A program made the translations under genes and the position numbers. The notes beneath the pieces were generated by a model that saw only the letters and a program-made list of their open reading frames with translations, was not told the DNA's origin and ran no database searches. A DNA stretch of 64,000 nt from an uncultured bacterium (GTDB taxonomy: Bacteria; Bacillota; Clostridia; Oscillospirales; Oscillospiraceae), in NCBI GenBank assembly GCA_946548895.1, contig CAMNQF010000011.1, positions 1-64,000 on the forward strand. The letters run 5' to 3'. Below, piece after piece: positions 51,703 to 59,922 of this stretch (position 1 is the first letter of the stretch; each line of letters starts with the position of its first letter).

Positions 51703-52761
51703 ATGAAAAAGACCGCGAAATTCACCGCCCTGCTGCTGGCGCTGGTGATGTCCCTGTCCCTGGCCGCCTGTTCCAATAATCCTGGCGCGGACAACAGCGC
51801 CCCCGCCGCAAATTCCCAGCCCGCCGAGAGTACCCAGCCCAGCGCCGCCCCCGCGGAAAACAGCGCCGAGCCCGCCGGCGGCGGCAAATATGTGGTGGGC
51901 ATCTGCCAGCTGGCCCCCCATGTGGCCCTGGACGCCGCCACCGAGGGCTTCATCGACGCGCTGAATGAGAAGCTCCCCGGCCAGGTGGACATCCAGAACA
52001 AGAACGCCGCCGGCGACACCCCCACCTGCGCCACCATCATCAATGGCTTCGTATCCGACAACGTGGACCTGATTATGGCCAACGCCACCGCCCCCCTCCA
52101 GGCCGCCGCCTCCGCCACCGGCACCATCCCCGTGCTGGGCACCTCCATCACCGAGTACGGCGTGGCCCTGGGCATTGACAACTTCTCCGGCACCGTGGGC
52201 ACCAACGTGTCCGGCACCTCCGACCTGGCCCCCCTGGACCAGCAGGCCCAGATGATTAAGGACTGGTATCCCGACGCCAAGACCGTGGGCCTCATCTACT
52301 GCTCCGCCGAGCCCAACAGCCAGTACCAGGTGGACAACGTCCAGAAGTACCTGGAGGACATGGGCTATGCCTGCACCCAGTACCCCTTCTCCGACACCAA
52401 CGACATGGCCAGCGTGGTGCAGAACGCCGTGGACAACAGCGACGTGCTCTACGTGCCCACTGACAACACCGCGGCCAACAACACCGGCATCATCAACAAC
52501 ATCTGCCAGGGCGTGAAGCCCGTGTTCGCCGGCGAAGAGGGCATCTGCGGCGGCTGCGGCGTTGCCACCCTGTCCATCAGCTACTACGATATCGGCTACA
52601 AGACCGGCGAAATGGCCGCCCAGATCCTCACCGGCGAGGCCGATATCTCCACCATGCCCATTGAGTACGCCCCCCAGTTTGTGAAGAAGTACAACCCCGT
52701 CACCTGCGAGGCGCTGAACATCACCGTGCCCGACGGCTACGTGGCCATCGACGTCCAGTAA
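51703..52761 (+). CDS. ABC transporter substrate-binding lipoprotein, TrpX type
   Basis: A 352-residue lipoprotein (lipobox LAAC after about 20 residues), a Pro/Ala/Ser linker, then a PF04392-type periplasmic-binding fold: VVGICQLAPHVALDAATEGFIDALNE, GTSITEYGVALG, KTVGLIYCSAEPNSQYQVDNVQKYLE, VLYVPTDNTAANNTGII. This family binds aromatic amino acids (TrpX) or other small solutes. GGAGG precedes the ATG at 51703; the ORF-track start lies upstream of the promoter. Permease and ATPase genes follow. Confidence 0.9.
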   Translation: MKKTAKFTALLLALVMSLSLAACSNNPGADNSAPAANSQPAESTQPSAAPAENSAEPAGGGKYVVGICQLAPHVALDAATEGFIDALNEKLPGQVDIQNKNAAGDTPTCATIINGFVSDNVDLIMANATAPLQAAASATGTIPVLGTSITEYGVALGIDNFSGTVGTNVSGTSDLAPLDQQAQMIKDWYPDAKTVGLIYCSAEPNSQYQVDNVQKYLEDMGYACTQYPFSDTNDMASVVQNAVDNSDVLYVPTDNTAANNTGIINNICQGVKPVFAGEEGICGGCGVATLSISYYDIGYKTGEMAAQILTGEADISTMPIEYAPQFVKKYNPVTCEALNITVPDGYVAIDVQ

Positions 52762-52848
52762 CCAGCCCGGCGTGAAACGGCGGGAAGGGCCAGGCCCTTT
52801 CCCGCCGCTTTCGCGCACTCCGGGATAACACAGGGAGGAATATCCACT

Positions 52849-53808
52849 ATGACAGGCTTTCTCAGCGCGCTGCCGGGGGCGGCGTCCCAGGGGCTCATCT
52901 GGGGCGTGATGGCCATTGGCGTATACATCACCTATAAGATACTGGACATTGCGGACTTGACGGTGGACGGCTCTTTTTGCACCGGGGGCGCGGTGTTCGT
53001 CATGCTGTTCTCCAGCGGGGTCAACGTGTGGCTGGCCATGCTGGCTGCCCTGCTGGCGGGTATGCTGGCCGGGCTGGTGACGGGGCTGCTCCACACCGTG
53101 TGCGGCATCCCCGCCATTCTGGCGGGCATCCTCACCCAGCTGGGGCTGTACTCGGTGAATATGGCCATCATGGACATGAAGGCGTCTGTGGCCCTGCCCA
53201 TCACCCAGGCGGATACCCTGGACAAGCTGCTGGTGTCCCTGCGGTTTGTCCAGGGGCCCAAGGCGGGTTATCCCGCCTGGCGGCATCCCATTGTGGTGGT
53301 GGGGCTGTTTACCGCCGTCCTCATCGCCATTTTGTACTGGTACTTCGGCACCGAGCTGGGGGCGTCCCTCCGGGCCACCGGCTCCAACCCCAATATGGCC
53401 CGGGCCCAGGGCATTGACACCGACCTGGCCAAGGTGCTGGGGCTTATTCTGTCCAATGGCATGGTGGCCCTGTCCGGGGCGCTGCTGTGCCAGTACAACG
53501 GGGCCAACGACATCAACGTGGGCCGGGGCGCCATCGTCATCGGCCTGGCCGCCGTCATCATCGGCGAGGTGCTCTTCTCCAAGGTGTTCATCAACTTCGC
53601 CCTCAAGCTGCTGGCGGTGTCCATCGGCGCCATCATCTACTATGTGGTCATCACGGCGGTGCTCAAGCTGGGCAATCTCAACGCCAACTACCTGAAGCTG
53701 CTCACCGCCCTGGTGGTGGCTGTGTTCCTCACCATCCCCTACTGGAAGGGGAAATACTTCTCCAAGCCCGTCAATCCCGCGAAAAAGGAGGAGGGCTCCC
53801 ATGCTTGA
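52849..53808 (+). CDS. ABC transporter permease, TrpY type
   Basis: A 319-residue permease of the branched-chain amino acid/TrpY group with about nine helices. IADLTVDGSFCTGGAVFVMLFSSGVNVWLA and ELGASLRATGSNPNMARAQGIDTDLAKVLGLILSNGMVALSGALL are family segments; the latter is the coupling loop region facing the ATPase. The ATPase gene starts eight bases before the stop. Confidence 0.92.
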   Translation: MTGFLSALPGAASQGLIWGVMAIGVYITYKILDIADLTVDGSFCTGGAVFVMLFSSGVNVWLAMLAALLAGMLAGLVTGLLHTVCGIPAILAGILTQLGLYSVNMAIMDMKASVALPITQADTLDKLLVSLRFVQGPKAGYPAWRHPIVVVGLFTAVLIAILYWYFGTELGASLRATGSNPNMARAQGIDTDLAKVLGLILSNGMVALSGALLCQYNGANDINVGRGAIVIGLAAVIIGEVLFSKVFINFALKLLAVSIGAIIYYVVITAVLKLGNLNANYLKLLTALVVAVFLTIPYWKGKYFSKPVNPAKKEEGSHA

Positions 53809-54595
53809 CGTACAGAACATCCGCAAGACCTTCAACCCGGGCACCGTCAACGAAAAGGCCGCCCTGCGGGGGGTGTCCCTCACCCTGAACGACGGGGACT
53901 TCGTCACCGTCATCGGCGGCAATGGGGCGGGCAAATCCACCCTGCTCAACGCAGTGGCGGGGGTGTGGCCGGTGGACTCCGGCACCATCTCCATCGGCGG
54001 GGTGGACGTGACCAGGCTCCCGGAGCACAAGCGGGCCAAATACATCGGCCGGGTGTTCCAGGACCCCATGATGGGCACCGCCGCCACCATGCAGATCGAG
54101 GAGAACATGGCGCTGGCGGCCCGCCGGGGCCAGGCCCGCACCCTGCGCCCCGGCATCACCCGGGACGAGCGGGACCACTACCGGGAGATGCTGAAAATCC
54201 TGGACCTGGGCCTGGAGGACCGGCTCACCTCCAAGGTAGGGCTGCTGTCCGGGGGCCAGCGGCAGGCGCTGACTCTGCTGATGGCCGCCCTGCGCAAGCC
54301 GGACCTGCTGCTGCTGGACGAGCACACCGCCGCCCTGGACCCCAAGACGGCGGCCAAGGTTCTGGACGCCACCGAGCGCATCGTCCAGAAGGACCATTTG
54401 ACGACCCTGATGATTACCCACAACATGAAGGACGCCATTGTCCATGGCAACCGCCTGATTATGATGTACGAGGGGCGCATCGCCCTGGACATCTCCGGGG
54501 AGGACAAGAAAAAGCTCACCGTGGAGGACCTGCTGGCCCGGTTTGGCCAGGCCACCGGGTCCGACGAGGCGGACGACAAGCTGCTGCTGGGCTGA
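53801..54595 (+). CDS. ABC transporter ATP-binding protein, TrpZ type
   Basis: A 264-residue ATPase energising the transporter: Walker A IGGNGAGKSTLLN, Q-loop VFQDPMMGTAATMQIEEN, signature LLSGGQRQALTLLMA, Walker B PDLLLLDEHTAALD and H-loop MITHNMKDAIVHGN. GGAGG precedes the ATG. A strong terminator follows. Confidence 0.94.
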   Translation: MLDVQNIRKTFNPGTVNEKAALRGVSLTLNDGDFVTVIGGNGAGKSTLLNAVAGVWPVDSGTISIGGVDVTRLPEHKRAKYIGRVFQDPMMGTAATMQIEENMALAARRGQARTLRPGITRDERDHYREMLKILDLGLEDRLTSKVGLLSGGQRQALTLLMAALRKPDLLLLDEHTAALDPKTAAKVLDATERIVQKDHLTTLMITHNMKDAIVHGNRLIMMYEGRIALDISGEDKKKLTVEDLLARFGQATGSDEADDKLLLG

Positions 54596-54613
54596 CACGG
54601 GGCCGCGGCAGGG

Positions 54614-54651
54614 AAAACGCGGGCGCTGGTTTTCAGCGCCCGCGTTTTTTT
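54614..54651 (+). terminator. Terminator after the ABC transporter operon
   Basis: AAACGCGGGCGCTG-gtttt-CAGCGCCCGCG followed by eight T. Confidence 0.88.
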
Positions 54652-54740
54652 GTTCCGCCACAGGGGCCGCGCCGCCGGGGCTTCCCTTGGGCCCTGCGAA
54701 GTGGTACAATAGGAAAAAAGGATGAGAGGGGGCGCCGGTT

Positions 54741-55979
54741 ATGTCGGTGGGCCGTCAATTTCAGATGGTGTACCTCCTGCTGGAGCGGGGCCGCATGACC
54801 GCCGGGGAGCTGGCCCGGCGGCTGGAGGTCTCCCAGCGGACGGTGCTGCGGGACGTGGACGCCCTGTCCGCCGCCGGGGTGCCGGTCTACACCACCCAGG
54901 GGGCGGGGGGCGGCGTGGCCCTGCTGGACGGCTACGTGCTGGACAAGGCCGCCTTTACCGACGAGGAGCAGCGCCAGCTCCTGACCGCCCTCCAGAGCCT
55001 GCCCGGCCAGGAGGGGGCGGAGGCGCTGACCAAGCTGTCCGCCCTGTTCCGCCGGGGGACGGAGGACTGGCTCCAGGTGAAGCTGTCCCGCTGGGGGGCG
55101 GGGGAGGCGGACAGCGAGAAGTTCCAGCTGCTCAAAAAGGCGGTGCTGGGGCGGCAGATCCTGGCCTTCGGCTACGCCAGCTCCTACGGCTCCACCCGGG
55201 CCCGCCGGGTGCTCCCCGCCCGGCTGGTGTTCAAGGGGCAGGGGTGGTACCTTCAGGCCTTTGACCTGGACCGGGAGGACTTCCGCACCTTCCGCCTGTC
55301 CCGCATCCTGTCGCCGGAGCCCACGGGGGAGGTGTTCCACCGCCGCCTGGACCCGCCGGACATCGAATTTTCCGGGGATATCCCGCCCCTGTTCCGGGTG
55401 GAGGCAAAGCTGCGGTTCGCCCCCTATATGGCCTACCGGGTGTACGACGAGTTCGACCAGAACTGCGTAACCCCTCAGCCCGACGGCTCCCTGCTGGTGG
55501 AGGCGGTGTTCCCCGAGGACCAGTGGCTGTACGGTTATCTGCTCAGCTTCGGCGCGGGGGTGGAGGTGCTCTCGCCCGACGCCCTCCGGCGGAGGCTGGC
55601 CGCGCTGGGCTGGAAAATATATTGGGCCCACGCGGGGGAACATGACACACCTTGTCAGGGTTGCGGTGCTATGATGGGACCATCCAAAACCAAGGAGGTT
55701 CCAACTATGGAAGACTACAAAGACATGAAATTCTGCCAGTCCTGCGGGATGCCCCTGGCCCCCGGCGCGGCCGTGGGCACCGAGGCGGACGGCTCTCCCA
55801 GCGCCGACTACTGCTCCTACTGCTACCAGGGGGGAAAATTCGTGGGGGAGATGACCATGGAGGAGATGATCGACTTCTGCGCCCCCATGATGGCCCAGGC
55901 CAACCCCGGCATGACCCAGGACCAGGCCAAGGCCCAGATGCACCAGTTCTTCCCCATGCTGAAGCGGTGGAGAAAATGA
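54741..55979 (+). CDS. WYL-domain transcriptional regulator reading in frame into a zinc-ribbon domain
   Basis: A 412-residue ORF. The first ~300 residues are a YafY-type regulator: winged helix (MVYLLLERGRMTAGELARRLEVSQRTVLRDVDALS), a middle region and WYL domain (ILAFGYASSYGSTRARRVLPARLVFKGQGWYLQAFDLDREDFRTFRLSRI). The last 90 residues are a zinc-ribbon module (FCQSCGMPL ... YCSYCYQGG) usually encoded as a separate protein. A TGACA-N5-TGTCA operator-like dyad, a TATGAT box and AGGAGG lie inside the junction, so the zinc-ribbon part probably has its own promoter and start. Either the regulator has lost its stop codon or the genes are nested by design. WYL proteins often repress a neighbouring gene. 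Confidence 0.82.
   Translation: MSVGRQFQMVYLLLERGRMTAGELARRLEVSQRTVLRDVDALSAAGVPVYTTQGAGGGVALLDGYVLDKAAFTDEEQRQLLTALQSLPGQEGAEALTKLSALFRRGTEDWLQVKLSRWGAGEADSEKFQLLKKAVLGRQILAFGYASSYGSTRARRVLPARLVFKGQGWYLQAFDLDREDFRTFRLSRILSPEPTGEVFHRRLDPPDIEFSGDIPPLFRVEAKLRFAPYMAYRVYDEFDQNCVTPQPDGSLLVEAVFPEDQWLYGYLLSFGAGVEVLSPDALRRRLAALGWKIYWAHAGEHDTPCQGCGAMMGPSKTKEVPTMEDYKDMKFCQSCGMPLAPGAAVGTEADGSPSADYCSYCYQGGKFVGEMTMEEMIDFCAPMMAQANPGMTQDQAKAQMHQFFPMLKRWRK
55643..55657. promoter_or_regulatory. TGACA-N5-TGTCA operator-like dyad inside the WYL ORF
   Basis: TGACACACCTTGTCA is a perfect 5-bp-arm inverted repeat; TATGAT follows at 55670. It lies just before the internal ribosome binding site and is a reasonable target of the WYL regulator itself. 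Confidence 0.5.
55707..55979 (+). CDS. Zinc-ribbon protein, probably translated from its own internal start
   Basis: MEDYKDMKFCQSCGMPLAPG begins a 90-residue protein with Cys pairs CQSC and CSYC for one zinc, followed by a helical tail (MTMEEMIDFCAPMMAQANPGMTQDQAK). AAGGAGG lies eight bases upstream of this ATG. It is nested in frame in the WYL ORF; stand-alone proteins of this size exist in related bacteria. Role unknown; a quinone- or nucleic acid-binding regulator is possible. Confidence 0.6.
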   Translation: MEDYKDMKFCQSCGMPLAPGAAVGTEADGSPSADYCSYCYQGGKFVGEMTMEEMIDFCAPMMAQANPGMTQDQAKAQMHQFFPMLKRWRK

Positions 55980-56150
55980 GCGCGGAGAAGCGGTCAGCGA
56001 GGACGCTTGGACCGAAGCGAGGCCGAGCGCAGGGCGGCTATGCCGCCCCAGACCAGGCCGAGACGGAGGGAAAGCGTCCGAGCGTCCTGACCGCTTCGAA
56101 GCGTGACAGCGAGCGCGGAGCCGTCGTGAGCGGCGCGGATGGAATAGAAC
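55978..56150 (+). repeat. Dispersed structured repeat, copy after the zinc-ribbon gene
   Basis: It starts at the stop codon (TGAGCGCGGAGAAGCGGTCAG). The outer arm GAAGCGGTCAG pairs exactly with CTGACCGCTTC; GGCC/GGCC encloses the inner hairpin GGGCGGC-tat-GCCGCCC; the 3' end has GAAGCGTGACAGCGAGCGCGGAGCCGTCG. Confidence 0.78.
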
Positions 56151-56186
56151 AAACAAGAGCCCCCAGACTCTGTCCGGGGGCTCTTG
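56150..56186 (-). terminator. Terminator after the DUF5067-like gene
   Basis: CAAGAGCCCCC and GGGGGCTCTTG form an 11-bp stem; on the minus strand TTTGTTC follows. Confidence 0.75.
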
Positions 56187-56196
56187 CTTGCCGGAT

Positions 56197-57384
56197 TTAC
56201 TCCACCGTGTTCAGGGTTTGGGGGTCAAAATTCATAGACACCATGCTGTCGGACAGGCTGATGAATTCCGTCACCTCGAACTCCACCACGGACACGCGGT
56301 CCCGGAGGGTGAACGCGCACTGCACCTCCGATTCCGCCCCCGGCCGGATGCTGCGGGAGGCGGTGCCGGAGTCATAGCCGGGGGTGTTTCGGGAGTAGAC
56401 CACGGCCCGGTCGATCTGCACGCCGTTCTGGAACGCCTTCTCCGAAAGGGCGGCCAGGGCGCTGACCGTCTCGTCGCTGTTGTTGGCCCAGGTGTATGTG
56501 ATGATGATGGCCGGGTTGCCCTCGAAGTCGTCGGCAATGAAGGCGTCCTGAATCTCCACGTGGTAGTCGCCCAGGTCGCCGGAGCTGGTTCCGGCGGGGG
56601 GCTCGGAGGGACTGCCGGAGGGGCTTCCAGAGGGGGAGGGAGAGGCGGACGGCGCGGGGGTGGGCGCGGCGGAGGCCGCCGGGGCGCTGGGGGAGGCGGA
56701 GGGCGCGGGGGCTCCGCTGCCCCATCCCCCCCGGAAGGTGAGGAAGATGATGATGCCCGCGATAAAGACCAGCGCGGTGCACGCCGCAGCGACGATGGCC
56801 GTCCGGCCCGGCTGGGGCCCTCCGTCCTCGTCCTCCAGCTCGGGGGGCAGGATGGGGGCGCGGTTGATCAGCGCGGTGACCGCCTGCTTCAGGTAGTTTT
56901 TGGCGTCGCGTTCCGGCAGGGCGTCGATGACGGCCTCCCGCTTTTTGGGGCTGTGCTCCAGAATGACGGACCGAAGGGTGGGCACCTCGGGCGCGTCGGG
57001 AGCGCCGAAGCCGTCCGCCTCCGGGCCGGCGGAGGGCCCGTCTTCACTGAAATAGGAGACGAAGAAATCCACCACCGCCAGGGCGGCGCACAGCAGGCAC
57101 CAGAGTGCCCAGAGCAGCAGGCTGTCATAAGTACCGAACATGGTGAACCCCACCAGGGAGCCCACGCCGTACAGGCAGATCATGGCGATATCGGCGGCCA
57201 TGCTGCCCCGGCTGGAGGCGATGGAGACGGCCCCGCCCGCCAGCAGCATGGCGGCCACGGCCATCCCGGCGCCGCCGGTGGACTGGCCGGTGATGTGGAG
57301 CAGCCCGGCAAAAAAGGACGGAAACGCCACCAGCGCGGCGATGGCGATGGACAAAACGCCGGATAGGATCTTCCAAATTCTCAT
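56197..57384 (-). CDS. Membrane protein with C-terminal DUF5067-like extracytoplasmic domain
   Basis: A 395-residue protein. The first ~125 residues hold about four helices (MRIWKILSGVLSIAIAALVAFPSF onward), then a cytoplasmic segment (~145-205), a further helix (TAIVAAACTALVFIAGIIIFLTF), a Ser/Pro/Ala linker (SASPSAPAASAAPTPAPSASP) and a ~130-residue beta domain (YHVEIQDAFIADDFEGNPAIIITYTWANN) like DUF5067. Function unknown, perhaps surface sensing. The track ORF runs another 440 residues upstream antisense to the AAA gene, which is a shadow; AGAGAGG precedes the ATG at 57384. Confidence 0.78.
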   Translation of the reverse strand: MRIWKILSGVLSIAIAALVAFPSFFAGLLHITGQSTGGAGMAVAAMLLAGGAVSIASSRGSMAADIAMICLYGVGSLVGFTMFGTYDSLLLWALWCLLCAALAVVDFFVSYFSEDGPSAGPEADGFGAPDAPEVPTLRSVILEHSPKKREAVIDALPERDAKNYLKQAVTALINRAPILPPELEDEDGGPQPGRTAIVAAACTALVFIAGIIIFLTFRGGWGSGAPAPSASPSAPAASAAPTPAPSASPSPSGSPSGSPSEPPAGTSSGDLGDYHVEIQDAFIADDFEGNPAIIITYTWANNSDETVSALAALSEKAFQNGVQIDRAVVYSRNTPGYDSGTASRSIRPGAESEVQCAFTLRDRVSVVEFEVTEFISLSDSMVSMNFDPQTLNTVE

Positions 57385-57485
57385 GTCGGGGGACCTCTCT
57401 CTACTTCTGATGGTGTGGCCGGACTGTATTAATTCAGTATACCACAGGCCCGCCGGAAATGGAAGGAGATTTTTCATCCGCTCCC

Positions 57486-57514
57486 TTGCGGCCCGGCGCG
57501 GAAAGGGGTATAAT
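57486..57514 (+). promoter_or_regulatory. Promoter of the AAA protein gene
   Basis: TTGCGG, 17 bases, TATAAT, 33 bases before the ATG. Confidence 0.7.
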
Positions 57515-57546
57515 GGGTCAGATATGAGAAAAGGAGCGTGCCCGCT

Positions 57547-58995
57547 ATGTCCCAGCCCATGACCCCCGCCGCCGTCCATAAGCAGTACGACGAGACGATG
57601 ACCGCCTTCCGCCGCCAGATTGCCGATCCCGCCGTCCGGGTGTCCTTCGGCCGGGAGGCCGACGCTTTCATGCGCCAGTGCGCCTGCGGCGTGTGGCACG
57701 CCGACCAGGGCATGACCCCCCGCCATGTGGAGTACTACAACGCCATTTACTCCAAGGGCAACCCGGTGCCCTCCGTGCTGTACTGGGAGCTGGCCTCCCA
57801 GGTGGAGGGCTACGACCGCTTTGTGCTGCCCAATTTCTTCCGCCGGATGGTAAAGGCCGACCTGGAGCGGGGCGGCGGCCAAAGCCGCCGCTTTGTGGAC
57901 ACGTTCACCCTCATGCTGCTGCTGTTCGCCGCGGTGGACGGCAAGGTGAGCGAGACGGAGGCTGGGTTTGTCAACGCCTGCGCGGACTCCCTGTCCGCCT
58001 TCTGCGGCCAGGCCGGGGTGGACGGGGCCGGGCCTGGGGTGGATGTCAGCGAGTTTGTGGCCCGGCGCACCGACGGCGCCCCCGTCAAGACCGGCCGCCC
58101 GGAGGACGAGGCGGTGTCCCCGGCCCCCGCCGGGGCGGCGGAGGAGGTGCCGCCGGCGGAGAAGAAGCCCACCCTGGAGGAGCTGCTGGCCGAGTTGGAC
58201 GGCCTGTGCGGCCTGGACAAGGTGAAGGCGGACGTGAAGGGGCTCATCAACCTGGTGAAGGTGCGCAAGCTGCGCCAGGAGGCGGGGCTGCCGGTGCCCC
58301 CCATGTCCCTGCACCTGGTGTTCATGGGCAACCCCGGCACCGGCAAAACCACCGTGGCCCGGCTGCTGGCCAAGATCTACCACGCGGTGGGGGTGCTGTC
58401 CAAGGGCCAGCTGGTGGAGGTGGACCGCTCCGGGCTGGTGGCGGGCTTTGTGGGCCAGACCGCCCTCAAGACCCAGGAGGCGGTGGACAAGGCCCTGGGC
58501 GGGGTGCTGTTCATCGACGAGGCCTATGCCCTGGCCAACCAGGACAACGCCAACGACTTCGGCCGGGAGGCCATTGAGGTGCTGCTGAAGGGGATGGAGG
58601 ACCACCGGGACGACCTGATCGTCATCGTGGCGGGGTACACCGACCTGATGGCCGACTTCATCCACGCCAACCCCGGCCTGGAGAGCCGGTTCAACAAGTA
58701 TTTCCATTTCGAGGACTACGACGGGAAGCAGCTGGCGGAGATTTTCCGCTCGGTGTGCAAAAAGAACGGCTACTCCCTGGACGAGGAGACGGACAAGGCG
58801 GCGGCGGAGGCGTTCCAGGTGATGTACGACCGCCGGGACGAGAATTTCGGCAACGCCCGGGATGTGCGCAACGTGTTCGAGGCGGCGGTGGCGCGGCAGG
58901 CCAACCGGGTTGCGGCCATGGAGTCCCCCAAGATGGAGGACCTGATGGCGCTGACCATCGCCGACCTGGACCTGGAGGACGGGGAGGAATCATAA
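57547..58995 (+). CDS. CbbX/SpoVK-like AAA ATPase with TerB-like N-terminal domain
   Basis: A 482-residue protein. The first ~170 residues look like a TerB-type helical domain (LLLFAAVDGKVSETEAGFV); after a Pro/Ala/Glu linker comes a CbbX/CfxQ-type AAA domain (about 215-475): ELDGLCGLDKVKADVKGL, Walker A FMGNPGTGKTTVARLLAK, Walker B GGVLFIDEAYALAN, and LESRFNKYFHFEDYDGKQLAEIF. Relatives include the sporulation protein SpoVK and Rubisco activase CbbX, which remodel protein complexes by threading peptide tails. The target here is unknown. The ATG is ten bases after AAGGAG; the GTG three codons before is too close to it. Confidence 0.87.
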   Translation: MSQPMTPAAVHKQYDETMTAFRRQIADPAVRVSFGREADAFMRQCACGVWHADQGMTPRHVEYYNAIYSKGNPVPSVLYWELASQVEGYDRFVLPNFFRRMVKADLERGGGQSRRFVDTFTLMLLLFAAVDGKVSETEAGFVNACADSLSAFCGQAGVDGAGPGVDVSEFVARRTDGAPVKTGRPEDEAVSPAPAGAAEEVPPAEKKPTLEELLAELDGLCGLDKVKADVKGLINLVKVRKLRQEAGLPVPPMSLHLVFMGNPGTGKTTVARLLAKIYHAVGVLSKGQLVEVDRSGLVAGFVGQTALKTQEAVDKALGGVLFIDEAYALANQDNANDFGREAIEVLLKGMEDHRDDLIVIVAGYTDLMADFIHANPGLESRFNKYFHFEDYDGKQLAEIFRSVCKKNGYSLDEETDKAAAEAFQVMYDRRDENFGNARDVRNVFEAAVARQANRVAAMESPKMEDLMALTIADLDLEDGEES

Positions 58996-59004
58996 AACGG
59001 GCGC

Positions 59005-59032
59005 GGCCCCGGACGCATCCGCGTCCGGGGCC
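59005..59032. terminator. Terminator between convergent AAA and MerR genes
   Basis: GGCCCCGGACGC-atcc-GCGTCCGGGGCC, a 12-bp GC stem; on the minus strand CGTTTTATG follows, on the plus strand GTTCTGTG. Confidence 0.7.
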
Positions 59033-59050
59033 GTTCTGTGCCTGTGTTCT

Positions 59051-59785
59051 TTATTTCCGCACGAGCCTGGCGATGGCGGCGCTCATCTTCCGGGCCGTGC
59101 CGGGGCCGTACTTGTCCAGGTTTTCCTGGAACCTGGGGTCGTTTTCGTACATCTGGCCCAGGCAGGCCAGGATGCCGTCGGTGCAGTTGTAGTGGTACCG
59201 GGTGATGTGGGCCTGCCAGCGGCGCGCCAGCGCCTGGCCCTCCTGGCCCTCCGGGTCCCCGCAGGCCCCGAAGGCCTGGAAGATCTCCTCCATCTCGGCG
59301 TTGATCTGGGCCTCCTGCTCCGGGGTATAGCCCGCGTGCTTCTCCCGGCTCTCCAGGAACGCCTCGGTGTTGCCCCAGCGGTCCGCCGCCTCCTGGGCGT
59401 ATTGCTTCTTGACGGCCTCCCAGTCCGCCTGGGTGGGTTTGGGTCTCTCGTCGTACATTGCGATGCCTCCTATCGTCTCATCCACCAGCCGCAGCATATC
59501 GTCCAGCCGCTGCCGCTTCATCAGCAGCAGGGTCCGGTGCTTTCGCAGGGCCTCGGTGCGGTCGTTGCCGGGGGCGGACAGGATGCGCCCGATCTGCTCC
59601 AGCGGCACGCCCAGCTCACGGTAGAACAGGATCTGCTGCAAAGACGCCATGGCCGCGCCGTCGTAAAACCGGTACCCGGCCTGGGTCGTCTCCGACGGTT
59701 TCAGCAGTCCGATCTCGTCGTACCAGCGCAGTGTCCGCACACTGACGCCCGCCCGCTTCGCCGCCTCGCTGACCGATAACCTCAT
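59051..59785 (-). CDS. MerR family regulator with TipAS effector domain
   Basis: A 244-residue regulator: MerR winged helix (MRLSVSEAAKRAGVSVRTLRWYDEIGLLKPS), dimerisation helix, and a TipAS domain (about 115-240, containing WGNTEAFLESREKHAGYTPEQEAQINAEMEEIF). TipAS domains bind thiopeptides and other hydrophobic drugs and activate their own and efflux genes. The start follows GGAGGTGAG. The promoter has the 19-base spacer of MerR-activated genes, so it should activate itself. No resistance gene is adjacent. Confidence 0.92.
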   Translation of the reverse strand: MRLSVSEAAKRAGVSVRTLRWYDEIGLLKPSETTQAGYRFYDGAAMASLQQILFYRELGVPLEQIGRILSAPGNDRTEALRKHRTLLLMKRQRLDDMLRLVDETIGGIAMYDERPKPTQADWEAVKKQYAQEAADRWGNTEAFLESREKHAGYTPEQEAQINAEMEEIFQAFGACGDPEGQEGQALARRWQAHITRYHYNCTDGILACLGQMYENDPRFQENLDKYGPGTARKMSAAIARLVRK

Positions 59786-59806
59786 CTCGCTCACCTCCGT
59801 AAAAAG

Positions 59807-59837
59807 ACTGTAACCCATGACGTAACGGCAGAGTCAA
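59807..59837 (-). promoter_or_regulatory. MerR-type promoter with 19-bp spacer
   Basis: On the minus strand TTGACT, 19 bases, TACAGT. The elongated spacer is the usual target of MerR regulators, which untwist it to align the boxes. GACT/AGTC ends give outer dyad symmetry. Confidence 0.72.
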
Positions 59838-59922
59838 GGGGTTTTCCAAAAAATATCCCAAGAGAATATTTGTCAAGGGGGATTTCACCTAAAAGATGAA
59901 ATCCCCCCCGATAAACAGGAAG

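Noticed and set aside
57385-58707. N-terminal extension of the DUF5067-like ORF, antisense to the AAA gene
   Set aside because: The AAA frame has intact Walker motifs and a promoter; the extension is its shadow, and a ribosome binding site precedes the ATG at 57384.
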